The notes beneath the pieces were generated by a model. It was not told the origin of the DNA. It ran no database searches and was given only the letters and a program-made list of their open reading frames with translations. Of a stretch of DNA of 64,000 bases, positions 51,101-60,739 are shown one piece after another. This DNA is from Anaerolinea sp. GTDB taxonomy: Bacteria; Chloroflexota; Anaerolineae; Anaerolineales; Villigracilaceae. Each line of letters starts with the position of its first letter. Positions within the stretch are counted from its first letter, which is position 1. Where the stretch lies: positions 1-64,000 of the forward strand of contig JAIFNG010000058.1 in assembly GCA_020047815.1 (NCBI GenBank), in the 5' to 3' direction. A program made the position numbers and the translations under genes.

Positions 51101-51583
51101 ATGAATCACGTTGCATTCGATTGGGCAAAGATGAAAAATATTCAAAAGATACATCGTGGACTTTATGCGATTGGACTTGGCTCACTCATTGGCGGATTTG
51201 TCCTTCTTTTAACTACTACAGGTCGGAAGTCAGGTTTGAAGCGGGTGACTCCCCTTCAATACGAAAAGATTGGTGAGGATTATTATCTCGGCGCGGCGCG
51301 CGGACTAAATGCAGATTGGGTTCGCAACATCCAATCGAATCCGCAGGTGGAACTGCGCGTGGGCGTGAAGCATGTCCAGGGCACGGCAGAGATCATCACT
51401 GATCCTTCAAGATTTGCAGATTTTTTGGAAGTCCGTCTTGAACGACATCCACGCCTGATTGGTTTGATCATGGAAAAGGCGCATGGTCTGCCGAAACGTC
51501 CCAGCCGTGAACAGTTGGAAGGATTGGCAAAAGGTGAAGCCCTGGTTGTCATTCATCTCGTGAGGACTGCAAATGAAAAATGA
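51101..51583 (+). CDS. Deazaflavin (F420)-dependent nitroreductase-family protein
   Basis: LLTTTGRKSGLKRVTPLQYEKIGEDYYLGAARG...DWVRNIQSNPQVELRVG. Confidence 0.85.
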   Translation: MNHVAFDWAKMKNIQKIHRGLYAIGLGSLIGGFVLLLTTTGRKSGLKRVTPLQYEKIGEDYYLGAARGLNADWVRNIQSNPQVELRVGVKHVQGTAEIITDPSRFADFLEVRLERHPRLIGLIMEKAHGLPKRPSREQLEGLAKGEALVVIHLVRTANEK

Positions 51584-51974
51584 TGAGGTCCGCTGGTTAC
51601 GTGTGAGCTACTGGGTGGGCGCGGTTGTGGATTTTGTCGCAGGCTTGATGATGTTGATTCCCATCCTTTTCCAGTTGATGAACCAGCCTGTGAATTTCCA
51701 CCCGTCTAATGATTTTCGTTATGCAATGGGTATGGGCGCTCCATTGATGTTTGGCTGGACCGTTTTGCTGCTTTGGGCAGATCGCCAGCCTTTGGAGAGG
51801 AAGGACATCCTTCCCATTACATTCGTTGTGGTCATCGGAGAAATCATTACTCAGATTTGGGGAATAATAGTAAGGTTTGTATCTCTTGGTGCGCTCATTC
51901 CATCATTCATCATGCAGACGATTATTTTGTCTTTGTTTACATTCTCCTGCAGGAACGCCAGAAGGATGGGATGA
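51573..51974 (+). CDS. Hypothetical membrane protein
   Basis: 133 aa, 4 TM; overlaps the previous gene's stop. Confidence 0.7.
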   Translation: MKNDEVRWLRVSYWVGAVVDFVAGLMMLIPILFQLMNQPVNFHPSNDFRYAMGMGAPLMFGWTVLLLWADRQPLERKDILPITFVVVIGEIITQIWGIIVRFVSLGALIPSFIMQTIILSLFTFSCRNARRMG

Positions 51975-52011
51975 TGAAGCTGTGTCTAACGGGAATATCG
52001 TAGGTGAAAAA

Positions 52012-52779
52012 ATGAAACTACTTGCAATCAATGGCTCTCATCGCGGCGACAAGGGACATACCCGTCACCTGCTCGACCTGGTATGTCAGGGCGCAAACGA
52101 GGCGGGAGCGGAATGTGAAATTGTGTCTCTTGCCAAATACAAGATCAACCGTTGTCTTTCCTGCGGCGAGTGCCACGAAGCGGAGCATAATCTCCAATGC
52201 GCCTATCATGACCGTGATGATGTGGCTTCGATCTTTGCCAAAATCGGGCAATCTGATGTGGTGATTTACGCCACACCTGTGTATGTCTTTGGGATGTCGG
52301 GTTTGCTCAAAACCTTCCTCGATCGACTCTACTCGACCAGTGATGTGAACCAGATGATGCTCACCCACAGCGGACTGCTTTTCCATCACATCGACCATGC
52401 TGTTTGCTCCAAGCCTTTTGTCACGCTGGTCTGCTGTGACAATCTGGAGGATGAGACGCCCCGCAATGTGCTTTCGTATTTCCGCGCCTTTGCCCGCTTC
52501 ATGGATGCGCCGCATATGGGCGAACTCGTTCGTAACGGTGGGAAACTGGCTGGCTATGGACTCGATCCCGAGAAGCGCAAAAAATTCCCACGCTTGGAAA
52601 AGGTCTACGCGGCGTACATCCAGGCTGGGAGGGAACTTGCTCTCGAAGGACGAATCAACCAGCGCACACAGCGGATTGCCAATCAGGAAATTATCCCCGT
52701 GCCGTTTTTCAAAATCCTTAAAAAATTTCCGCCGTTCAAGAAGGTCATGCTTGTGCGCGCAAAGGAAATGATGGCATGA
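52012..52779 (+). CDS. NADPH-dependent FMN reductase / flavodoxin-like oxidoreductase
   Basis: MKLLAINGSHRGDKGHTRHLLDLV, INRCLSCGECHE, YATPVYVFGMSGLLKTFLDRL. Confidence 0.88.
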   Translation: MKLLAINGSHRGDKGHTRHLLDLVCQGANEAGAECEIVSLAKYKINRCLSCGECHEAEHNLQCAYHDRDDVASIFAKIGQSDVVIYATPVYVFGMSGLLKTFLDRLYSTSDVNQMMLTHSGLLFHHIDHAVCSKPFVTLVCCDNLEDETPRNVLSYFRAFARFMDAPHMGELVRNGGKLAGYGLDPEKRKKFPRLEKVYAAYIQAGRELALEGRINQRTQRIANQEIIPVPFFKILKKFPPFKKVMLVRAKEMMA

Positions 52780-53768
52780 ATTTAGTTGAAGCAATTCATT
52801 TATCAAAATTCTTTGGCACAACCCATGCAGTGGATGATGTATCCCTCCGAATCAAATCCGGCGAAATTTACGGGCTTGTCGGTTCGGATGGCGCCGGCAA
52901 GACCACCACCATGCGTCTTCTGGTTGGCGCACTTTTACAGGATGCGGGCGAAGTCAGCGTGTGCGGTTATGACATACAAAAACAAAGCGAACAAGCCCGC
53001 TCCCAGATTGGTTATCTATCACAGCGATTCTCCATGTACGAAGACCTTACCGTGTTGGAGAACATCCGATTCTTTGCCGAGGTGCGTGGACTTTCTCAAA
53101 CTGAATGGCTTCCGCGTTCGATGGAAATTCTTGAATTTGTTGGTTTGGATAAATTTATTGACCGCCGTGCAGGACAACTTTCTGGCGGTATGAAGCAAAA
53201 ACTTGGGCTTGCCTCTGCTTTGGTCACACGTCCGCGTCTGTTATTGCTGGATGAACCCACCACGGGCGTGGACCCCGTCACCCGCCAGGATTTTTGGCAG
53301 CTGGTTATCAAATTAGTCTCTGCTCCCCGCTCTGACCCGCCCCCCATTACTGGACAAAATGAGGGTTTGCCTCTAGGACAGGACCGGGGTGGTGTCTCTG
53401 TCATCATCTCTACACCCTACATGGATGAAGCATCGCGTTGTCACCGTGTTGGATTTATGAAGCAAGGCAGGATCATTGCTGAAGATACGCCATCCAATTT
53501 ACGTACGCGGCTTAATGGGCGTGTCCTTGAATTGCGCGGAAATCCAATTAATGTACTTCGCCATGTTGCGCATCAGGATGCAGACGTCGAAGATGTCGCC
53601 GCGTTTGGCGATAAATTACATGTCCGAGTTCGCGAAGGAAGATCTGATCTTGTCATCAAGCGTTTGCCGGCTGAGATTAAATCTGCTGGCGGTGAACTGA
53701 CAGAGTTGCGCGCCATTCCCTCCACATTGGAGGATGTCTTCATTGTATTATCGGATCCGATCCAATGA
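52776..53768 (+). CDS. ABC transporter ATPase (YbhF NBD1-like)
   Basis: GLVGSDGAGKTTTMRLL, LSGGMKQKLGLASALVTRPRLLLLDEPTTGVDP; atypical H-loop (ISTPYMDEA). Confidence 0.94.
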   Translation: MNLVEAIHLSKFFGTTHAVDDVSLRIKSGEIYGLVGSDGAGKTTTMRLLVGALLQDAGEVSVCGYDIQKQSEQARSQIGYLSQRFSMYEDLTVLENIRFFAEVRGLSQTEWLPRSMEILEFVGLDKFIDRRAGQLSGGMKQKLGLASALVTRPRLLLLDEPTTGVDPVTRQDFWQLVIKLVSAPRSDPPPITGQNEGLPLGQDRGGVSVIISTPYMDEASRCHRVGFMKQGRIIAEDTPSNLRTRLNGRVLELRGNPINVLRHVAHQDADVEDVAAFGDKLHVRVREGRSDLVIKRLPAEIKSAGGELTELRAIPSTLEDVFIVLSDPIQ

Positions 53769-54256
53769 ATGCCCTTCTTGACCTTCCCGAACAACATGCT
53801 CAGGTTCTGCTATTTCTGATCGACAAGATCCCCCCTGCCGGGCTGCCGTGGGCATTAACCGGGAGCGCAGGGCTGCGTTTACAAGGCCTTGATATTTCTG
53901 TGAATGATCTGGATTTGCAAACCGACGCGCAGACCATATATGTACTTGAACAGAAACTTGCTGGATTTATAAAAACTCCGGTACATGTTTGGCAGTCAGA
54001 ACATATGCTCTCGCTATATGGACAGGCGCAGGTAAATGAATTGCAGGTCGAGTTTATGGGTGATGTGCGCCATCGTTCGCCCGCTGACATCTGGGAACCC
54101 TCGGTGGATATTGCGTCTGTTCGTATTTGGTTGACCTGGCGTAAACTGCAGGTTCCAGTTCTTTCCCTTAACCATGAAGCCCTTGCCTATGAAAAAATGG
54201 GACGCACGCAAAAGGCTGAACTGATTCATTCTGCGATCAAGAAGGATGTTTTATGA
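53765..54256 (+). CDS. Nucleotidyltransferase-fold-like hypothetical protein
   Basis: WALTGSAGLRLQGLDISVNDLDLQTD (GS...DxD pattern); 4-nt overlaps with both flanking ATPase genes. Confidence 0.68.
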   Translation: MNALLDLPEQHAQVLLFLIDKIPPAGLPWALTGSAGLRLQGLDISVNDLDLQTDAQTIYVLEQKLAGFIKTPVHVWQSEHMLSLYGQAQVNELQVEFMGDVRHRSPADIWEPSVDIASVRIWLTWRKLQVPVLSLNHEALAYEKMGRTQKAELIHSAIKKDVL

Positions 54257-55158
54257 CCGACCCCGTCATCTCTGTTCAAAACCTCACGCGCCGCTTTGGC
54301 AATTTTGTTGCCGTGGATCATATCAACTTTGAAGTGCAGGGGGGCGAGGTTATTGGTTATCTCGGACCAAATGGCTCAGGCAAAACCACAACCATCCGCA
54401 TGTTGCTTGGTTTGCTAAAACCCAGCGATGGCCAAGCCACTGTCCTTGGCTACGATGTTTTTGAACAAAGTGAAGAGATTCGCATGCGCGTTGGCTATAT
54501 GTCACAGAAGTTTGCAATTTATGATGATTTGACGACTTTGGAGAATTTGACTTTCTATGGTGGCGTCTATGGGGTTACTGATAAAACCCGTATCCAGCAT
54601 ACTCTTGAACTGGTCGGACTTAAAGGACATGAGAATACCTTGACCAGGGACATGTCCACCGGCTGGCGGCAGAGACTGTCCCTTGGGATTGCGCTGGTAC
54701 ATGAGCCGAAATTGCTCTTCCTGGATGAACCTACCTCAGGGGTTGACCCCACTGCCCGTCGCGCCTTTTGGGATTTGATCTACCAATTGGCAGAGGGCGG
54801 CGTGACTATTTTGGTCACCACCCACTACATGGATGAAGCCGAATATTGTGAGCGCGTCGGTGTCATGCGCGACGGTAAATTACTGGCGATGGATACACCA
54901 ACGAATTTAAAGAAGTCGATTATCACAGGTGATGTCTGGGAGGTGTACGCGAATCCGCTGGAAAAGGGATTGGAAATTCTTGCTTCGCTGGAAGGTGTGG
55001 AACGCGTTGGGTTGGCTGGCGATCATTTGCGGGTCATCAGTCAACGGGTGGAGCAGGATGCGATGCAAAGTCTATTAAACAGGGCAGGCATCCATGTGGA
55101 AAAGATCGAAAGAGGCGAGCCAACTCTGGAGGATGTCTTCCTTTCGCTGGCTCGCTAA
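54253..55158 (+). CDS. ABC transporter ATPase (YbhF NBD2-like)
   Basis: GYLGPNGSGKTTTIRMLLG, LLFLDEPTSGVDPTARRAFW, VTTHYMDEAEYCERVGVM. Confidence 0.95.
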   Translation: MTDPVISVQNLTRRFGNFVAVDHINFEVQGGEVIGYLGPNGSGKTTTIRMLLGLLKPSDGQATVLGYDVFEQSEEIRMRVGYMSQKFAIYDDLTTLENLTFYGGVYGVTDKTRIQHTLELVGLKGHENTLTRDMSTGWRQRLSLGIALVHEPKLLFLDEPTSGVDPTARRAFWDLIYQLAEGGVTILVTTHYMDEAEYCERVGVMRDGKLLAMDTPTNLKKSIITGDVWEVYANPLEKGLEILASLEGVERVGLAGDHLRVISQRVEQDAMQSLLNRAGIHVEKIERGEPTLEDVFLSLAR

Positions 55159-55179
55159 AACGTTCAACAGTGGGCGTGC

Positions 55180-55371
55180 TTATCCTTCGGGTGTGACGAT
55201 TGCCATGATGAGATATACCAGCAGCATCGCGCCGTTGAAGGTGAAGAACCCAAGGACGAACAACAGGCGGATGATGGTCGGGTCAATATTGAGATAGTCG
55301 CCCAGTCCTGCACACACGCCCGCGATCATGCGGTTGGATTTGCTTCGATAGAGGGTTTTGGTATCGTTCAT
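55180..55371 (-). CDS. PspC domain protein
   Basis: LYRSKSNRMIAGVCAGLGDYLNIDPTIIRLLFVL. Confidence 0.92.
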   Translation of the reverse strand: MNDTKTLYRSKSNRMIAGVCAGLGDYLNIDPTIIRLLFVLGFFTFNGAMLLVYLIMAIVTPEG

Positions 55372-55444
55372 TTTTTCTCCTTTTGTTTGTCTAATTTCTT
55401 TACGCAGGCATACGAAAAGAGTTGCATGGGAAAGCCCCCTGAAA

Positions 55445-55485
55445 AAAACACTTCCGGAGTCGTAATCACCTCGGAAGTGTTTTTA
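55445..55485 (-). terminator. Terminator downstream of the cyclase gene
   Basis: AAAACACTTCCG...CGGAAGTGTTTT stem. Confidence 0.7.
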
Positions 55486-55540
55486 CTGATTACCCTTTCT
55501 GTTCCCACCCTGATCACTAAATACCCAATTACACCCGGCC

Positions 55541-57250
55541 TTACTTCAATCCCAAAACTTCAAATACTTCCAGCGGTTGTGTTTTGCCTTTTACCGGCAT
55601 ATTTACATGGGGTTTGGCGATCACTTCACTGCTGACCCGTCCAAAGGCATCCCTGCTTATCAAAATTTGATTTCTGGCAGAGTTTTCCTGAATGCGTTTG
55701 GCTGTGTTCACTGCATCGCTGATGGCTGTGTATTCCAGCCTTTTCTCTGTACCGATCAAGCCAAGGATCGCATCTCCGCAATGGATGCCGGCGCCAAATG
55801 CCAGGTGATATTCAGGAGGAAGTTCCTTATATAAATTTTCAACGGATTCACGAATGATCAACGCGGTTTTCACTGCGCGCAGGGTGTGGTCAGGCTGTGG
55901 TATGGGCGCGTTGAACCATGCCATGATCGCATCGCCCATGAATTTATCAATGGTACCTTCCTGCATCAACACGGCATCTGCCATCGCGGCCAGGTAACGA
56001 TTGAGAATTTTTACTAGTTGTTCCGGTTCCTGACTTTCGCTAAAAGTGGTAAAGCCGCGGATGTCTGCGAACAGTGCGGTGATGTTCGTGCGCTTGCCGC
56101 CCAACTGCAGACTGTTCGGGTCAAGTTGTTCGATTACAGCAGGAGAAACCATGCGTTCAAAGAGTCGGCGTTGGGCTTCGAGTTTCTTTCTTTCGGTCAG
56201 GTCATCAAGCACAATGGCAATGCCCTGGGTTTTTTGTCCTGCATCTTTCAGCGGCGAGAGATTGAAACGCCAATCAACAATGCTGCCGGTGGGTGAGATG
56301 TGACTGATCTCAAGATCAGTAATCGCTTTATCGGTTGCGCGTACTTCCATTAAATGCGGTTCAAGCTCCATTGAAACAGAAGCAAGCGTCTCGATCAGTA
56401 GATGACCGACAATATCGTTTGAGGTGCAGCCTAAAATTGTTTCCGCGGCACGGTTGGTGAGGGTGATTTGGTTCTCAATATCTGCAGTGATCACGCCGCT
56501 GGCGATGGAGGCAAATATGTTGTCCATCAGGTTTTTCAGCCCCGTTACCTCTTCGAGACTGCGTTTGAGCGAAGAGAAGAGGCGGGCATTTTCAATGGCA
56601 ACTGCCGCCTGATTTGCAAAAGCCACCAGCAGATTTCGCTCTGATTCGGCAAAGATGCCCGAGCGGATGCGGTTATCAGCGTAAATTACGCCGATCAGCT
56701 CATTTTTTACTTTAAGGGGAACGCATAAAATCGAGCGCAGGTTAAACGCTACAATGCTTTCCTGTCCGATAAAGCGTTGGTCTTCCTGCGCGTTGGTTGT
56801 GATGATGGGTTCGCCTGTATTGATTACCCGTCCCACAACTGATTTGCTCACCGTCAACTCGGAAGAGTTGATCGATTCCATTTCCCAATTGCGCCCCATG
56901 CGGGTTACCATTTCACCCTTTTCGTCGCGCAGCATCAGAAAACCGCGTTCCGCTTTGGTCAGGCGCACAATGTTGTCCATCACGATGGTCAGCACTTCGT
57001 CGAGTTCAAGCGAAGAGTTGATGACCTGCCCAATATCGGCAAGTGCCAGCAGGTTATTATGTTCACGCTGAAACGATTCGATCTTTTCACTTATGTGCCC
57101 GAGTGTTATTTCAAGGTGCTGCAAATCGTCAACCGTGTTTTTGGGCAGTTTGAGCCTTGCGGTTTCCAACTCGGCACGAATTTTTCCCGCTTGCATGCCA
57201 AGCGTCAGAAGTTGATCGGGTATGGTTGTCGGGCGGGTTTGTTCATCCAT
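55541..57250 (-). CDS. GAF-PAS-adenylate/guanylate cyclase protein
   Basis: GAF (LLALADIGQVINSSLELDEVL), PAS, class III cyclase (ITALFADIRGFTTFSE..., MAWFNAPIPQPDH). Confidence 0.93.
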   Translation of the reverse strand: MDEQTRPTTIPDQLLTLGMQAGKIRAELETARLKLPKNTVDDLQHLEITLGHISEKIESFQREHNNLLALADIGQVINSSLELDEVLTIVMDNIVRLTKAERGFLMLRDEKGEMVTRMGRNWEMESINSSELTVSKSVVGRVINTGEPIITTNAQEDQRFIGQESIVAFNLRSILCVPLKVKNELIGVIYADNRIRSGIFAESERNLLVAFANQAAVAIENARLFSSLKRSLEEVTGLKNLMDNIFASIASGVITADIENQITLTNRAAETILGCTSNDIVGHLLIETLASVSMELEPHLMEVRATDKAITDLEISHISPTGSIVDWRFNLSPLKDAGQKTQGIAIVLDDLTERKKLEAQRRLFERMVSPAVIEQLDPNSLQLGGKRTNITALFADIRGFTTFSESQEPEQLVKILNRYLAAMADAVLMQEGTIDKFMGDAIMAWFNAPIPQPDHTLRAVKTALIIRESVENLYKELPPEYHLAFGAGIHCGDAILGLIGTEKRLEYTAISDAVNTAKRIQENSARNQILISRDAFGRVSSEVIAKPHVNMPVKGKTQPLEVFEVLGLK

Positions 57251-57256
57251 GGTTGT

Positions 57257-59638
57257 TTATTTAATTTGATTATAACGGGTATCAAGTATTTGTAAGGTCT
57301 CTTTTAGTCGAATGCGCCAGGTCTTTAACAGCACCAGCGCTGCGGCTTTGCGGGCTGCCATAATATTCACTGTGCGGGAGGTGTACATGGCATTGTGATA
57401 TTCCTGTAAAAGTGACAGAGTTTGCTCCTGTGCTGAAGGCAGACGTTTGATCAATACCTCGGCACGTGTTTGGGATGTGGTGTGTGCCGCCTGCGGCAGA
57501 CCCAGCCAGTACAGGCTTAGGTTGACGGCTTGGAATATGCGTTCGATCTGAGTAAGTTTTGTCCAACGTGCCCAGTTATTTAACCAGCGCGGCGGATTAC
57601 TTCCACGCCGTTCATATTGATGTGCCAAGTATACTGGGAAGCGGTCATAAAGCGAGTACCGGCGGATGATAAAAATGCCAATTCCCAGGCTCAGTAGCAT
57701 AAGTGCAGGGATGAGCAGGGTTTCGAATAAGTTATTTTTGTAGATGGATGATGAGGCATCCGTTGTTTCATTCGATAATTCTGGATCTTCTTGCAAGGGG
57801 ACTGCGGGCAGTGGGTTAATTGTCGCGTTTTCCTGAGACTCCGGGTTCGATATTATTTCATCGGGAATATCCTTCGTTTCAGGCCGTTCAAGGGGGAACT
57901 GATTGCTTGTTGGTTCAAACTCAACCCAGCCAATGCCCGGGAAATACACCTCAGGCCAGGCGTGAGAGTCCTTATAAGTGACAATATATTGCCCCTTAAC
58001 TTCGTCGTATGCGCCTTCGACAAATCCAACCGCCATGCGTGCAGGGATGCCAATTGAGCGCAGCATTAATGTCTCCGCGCTGGCATAATACATGCAAAAC
58101 CCTTTTTTGTTTTCAAACAAAACCCACAGTACAGGGTCGCGGTTCTCAGGCGGCATGTCTTCGATTTCCGCATCATATTCGATTTCTTCTCTTAAGTATG
58201 AAGTGATGGCTTGTACTTTATCGTATGGCGTGCTGTGGGATGCAGTGATTTCAAGGGCCAGCTTACGCAATTGTGGGACAATTTGTTCTGGGATTTGTAA
58301 ATATCGCTCTGTGACCCAATCAGGATATTTCGTCCCCGCGGATCGTAATTCTTCTATGGAGGGATCGGCGATTAAGGCGCGCGCCTCATACTGGTTGCCG
58401 CTTGAAAGACTCGTGGTGGCAATCCAGGCGGTGACATCTTTCATCCCCTCCGGGATGGATGCAGCTTGGATGTCTGCGTTTTCGCTGACCCAGATGGTCT
58501 CTGCAGGTGAATACAACAGGTTTTGTTTTTTGAAACCAGTGGTGAATGTGAATTCTGTTATATGGCGTTCGTTTGGATATTCAACTGTTAATTCATTAAT
58601 GGAAGGTGTGAATGGCTCACTTGCATCCTGAACGGTTGTCCAGCGTCCATTTAGATAAAGATCGTACACCCTGCCTTTCCAATAATTTCGGAGCGGGGTG
58701 AACTGGTCTTCATTTAAGTTAACTGTGAATACCATGGTTTCCCCAAGAGCAGCCTGTTGCCCGAGCGGTAGTGAGTCACTATAAAAATCCCCGCCCGTGC
58801 TTCTCCCGGCATAGGGGGACTCAAGGGCACTGACCGCGTTGGAGAATTTGTCGAAAATTGGCTGTGAATATTTATTCCATGCTTGCGCCGCAGGTTTTAT
58901 TCCATTGATCCAGCCGGGCAATGACCATGCAATGAAGACTGCTATCAGTGTAATGGTCAGTGCTCCCCGTTCAAGGTCATTCATCACTTCGTCAGTCAAC
59001 AGAAAATGAGTTTTTTTCCAAAAAGAACTGTTTTGCAGAAAATAAATTCTTCCCAACAACAGCAGTGCTGCGATGAAAAAAAACGCCAATTGCCAAACAT
59101 GTTTTGATTCCATTGAATCAAAGGCTTGCACAGTAAGGATTGCCAGACCGGAGGGCAGGACCACATTTAAAAAATCCCTATGACGGGTTAACCAGTACCC
59201 GGCAGAAACGCCTATCCCCCAGAAGATCAATGTCATAATGGAGACAAAAAACAAATGATCGTAAACTGGCTTGTTTCTGATGAACTGATCCAATGAAAAG
59301 AACAGCCTCTCGAAGAGTGCCAGAATGTCCAGCCACAGCCAGTCCGTTTTCTCCACCATGCTCAATAATTGTGATGGTACCAGCGTTAACGTGTAACCAG
59401 CCATAATGCGAAGCACAGCTCGTTGTGAAAAATTACTATACCCAAGTGCCAGCCCTAATATGACGCCGATAAACCCCATCGTTTGCGTGAAATATAGAAA
59501 GGGCGTCCATTCTGTGACCACCAGCCGTGTGCTGGATATTTCCACAATTGCAATAACAAGGAGCGCGGCTTTCCAATCCCAAATCCGGCTGTTTGACGGA
59601 TTCTGGTGCACACTGCCGGGCGAAAGTGATGTTTCCAT
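57257..59638 (-). CDS. TgpA-like transglutaminase-domain membrane protein
   Basis: KKGFCMYYASAETLMLRSIGIPARMAVGFV...DSHAWPEVYFPGIGWVEFEPT; start revised from 59749. Confidence 0.9.
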   Translation of the reverse strand: METSLSPGSVHQNPSNSRIWDWKAALLVIAIVEISSTRLVVTEWTPFLYFTQTMGFIGVILGLALGYSNFSQRAVLRIMAGYTLTLVPSQLLSMVEKTDWLWLDILALFERLFFSLDQFIRNKPVYDHLFFVSIMTLIFWGIGVSAGYWLTRHRDFLNVVLPSGLAILTVQAFDSMESKHVWQLAFFFIAALLLLGRIYFLQNSSFWKKTHFLLTDEVMNDLERGALTITLIAVFIAWSLPGWINGIKPAAQAWNKYSQPIFDKFSNAVSALESPYAGRSTGGDFYSDSLPLGQQAALGETMVFTVNLNEDQFTPLRNYWKGRVYDLYLNGRWTTVQDASEPFTPSINELTVEYPNERHITEFTFTTGFKKQNLLYSPAETIWVSENADIQAASIPEGMKDVTAWIATTSLSSGNQYEARALIADPSIEELRSAGTKYPDWVTERYLQIPEQIVPQLRKLALEITASHSTPYDKVQAITSYLREEIEYDAEIEDMPPENRDPVLWVLFENKKGFCMYYASAETLMLRSIGIPARMAVGFVEGAYDEVKGQYIVTYKDSHAWPEVYFPGIGWVEFEPTSNQFPLERPETKDIPDEIISNPESQENATINPLPAVPLQEDPELSNETTDASSSIYKNNLFETLLIPALMLLSLGIGIFIIRRYSLYDRFPVYLAHQYERRGSNPPRWLNNWARWTKLTQIERIFQAVNLSLYWLGLPQAAHTTSQTRAEVLIKRLPSAQEQTLSLLQEYHNAMYTSRTVNIMAARKAAALVLLKTWRIRLKETLQILDTRYNQIK

Positions 59639-59701
59639 ATTTTGAGTGTACAATAAACAACGCATGTCCGTCAACCGCAAACAAAAATAATGGAGGTTTA
59701 T

Positions 59702-60697
59702 ATGCAGATCTTTATCGAAAGCGGCATTGCTTTTATTATTGCTGTTCAAAGCAGCATGGGGGATTGGCTCATTGCGCCCATGCGTTTCTTTAGCTATCTT
59801 GGAAATGAAGAATTCTTTCTGCTGGTATTGCCATTGATCTACTGGAGCGTTGACTCAGCGCTCGGCTTGCGGGTGGGTTTTATTCTCGTGACAAGTAATC
59901 TATTCAATTATGCCGGCAAATTAATTTTTGCGGGGCCGCGTCCCTATTGGTTGAGTTCACATGTTCGCGCTCTTTGGTTAACAGAGACAACATTTGGCAT
60001 TCCTTCCGGTCATGCCCAACTTGCGGTGAGTGTCTGGGGCATGTTTGCGGCGTATGGCAGGCGCATCTGGGTGTGGGTTGTCGCCATTATCATTATATTT
60101 TTGATCGGTCTTTCACGTATATTCCTTGGCGTGCATTTCCCCCATGATGTGATCTTTGGCTGGCTGATCGGCGCCGTGATTCTGTGGGCTTTTATACGCT
60201 TCTGGGATCCTGTCGCCGCCTGGGTTGGCAAACAGACTTTGCGTCAACAGATTGTGAATGCGTTTATCGGTTCTCTGCTCTTTATTGCGCTGGGACTTGG
60301 AACCTGGACTTTGAGAAGTGGATATCAAGTACCTGTGACCTGGCTCTTCAACGCACAACTTGCCGGGACCGAATTACCTGACCCTGTTGATGCGAACAGC
60401 ACATTCACCTCAGCCGGGACATTCTTTGGGCTGGCTGTAGGTGCAGCGTGGATCATGTCAATGGGTGGGTACAATGCTTCGGGCTCGATTGGCAAACGTG
60501 CGATTCGCTATGTAGTTGGACTGGTCGGCATCCTCATCCTTTATATGGGCTTGGGCGAGATCTTCCCACGGGGTGATGGTTTCATATTCTACCTGCTGCG
60601 GTATATTCGTTATACATTGGTGGGCTGGTGGGTGGCCGGGGGCGCGCCTTGGGTTTTTGTAAGGTTCAAGCTTGCTGAGCTCACCAAATCCCTCTGA
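59702..60697 (+). CDS. PAP2-family phosphatase
   Basis: KLIFAGPRPYW, FGIPSGHAQLA, SRIFLGVHFPHDVIFGWLIG. Confidence 0.92.
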   Translation: MQIFIESGIAFIIAVQSSMGDWLIAPMRFFSYLGNEEFFLLVLPLIYWSVDSALGLRVGFILVTSNLFNYAGKLIFAGPRPYWLSSHVRALWLTETTFGIPSGHAQLAVSVWGMFAAYGRRIWVWVVAIIIIFLIGLSRIFLGVHFPHDVIFGWLIGAVILWAFIRFWDPVAAWVGKQTLRQQIVNAFIGSLLFIALGLGTWTLRSGYQVPVTWLFNAQLAGTELPDPVDANSTFTSAGTFFGLAVGAAWIMSMGGYNASGSIGKRAIRYVVGLVGILILYMGLGEIFPRGDGFIFYLLRYIRYTLVGWWVAGGAPWVFVRFKLAELTKSL

Positions 60698-60739
60698 TAT
60701 AATCTTTGACACTCCAAATTTATTATAAAGGTCTCATTA

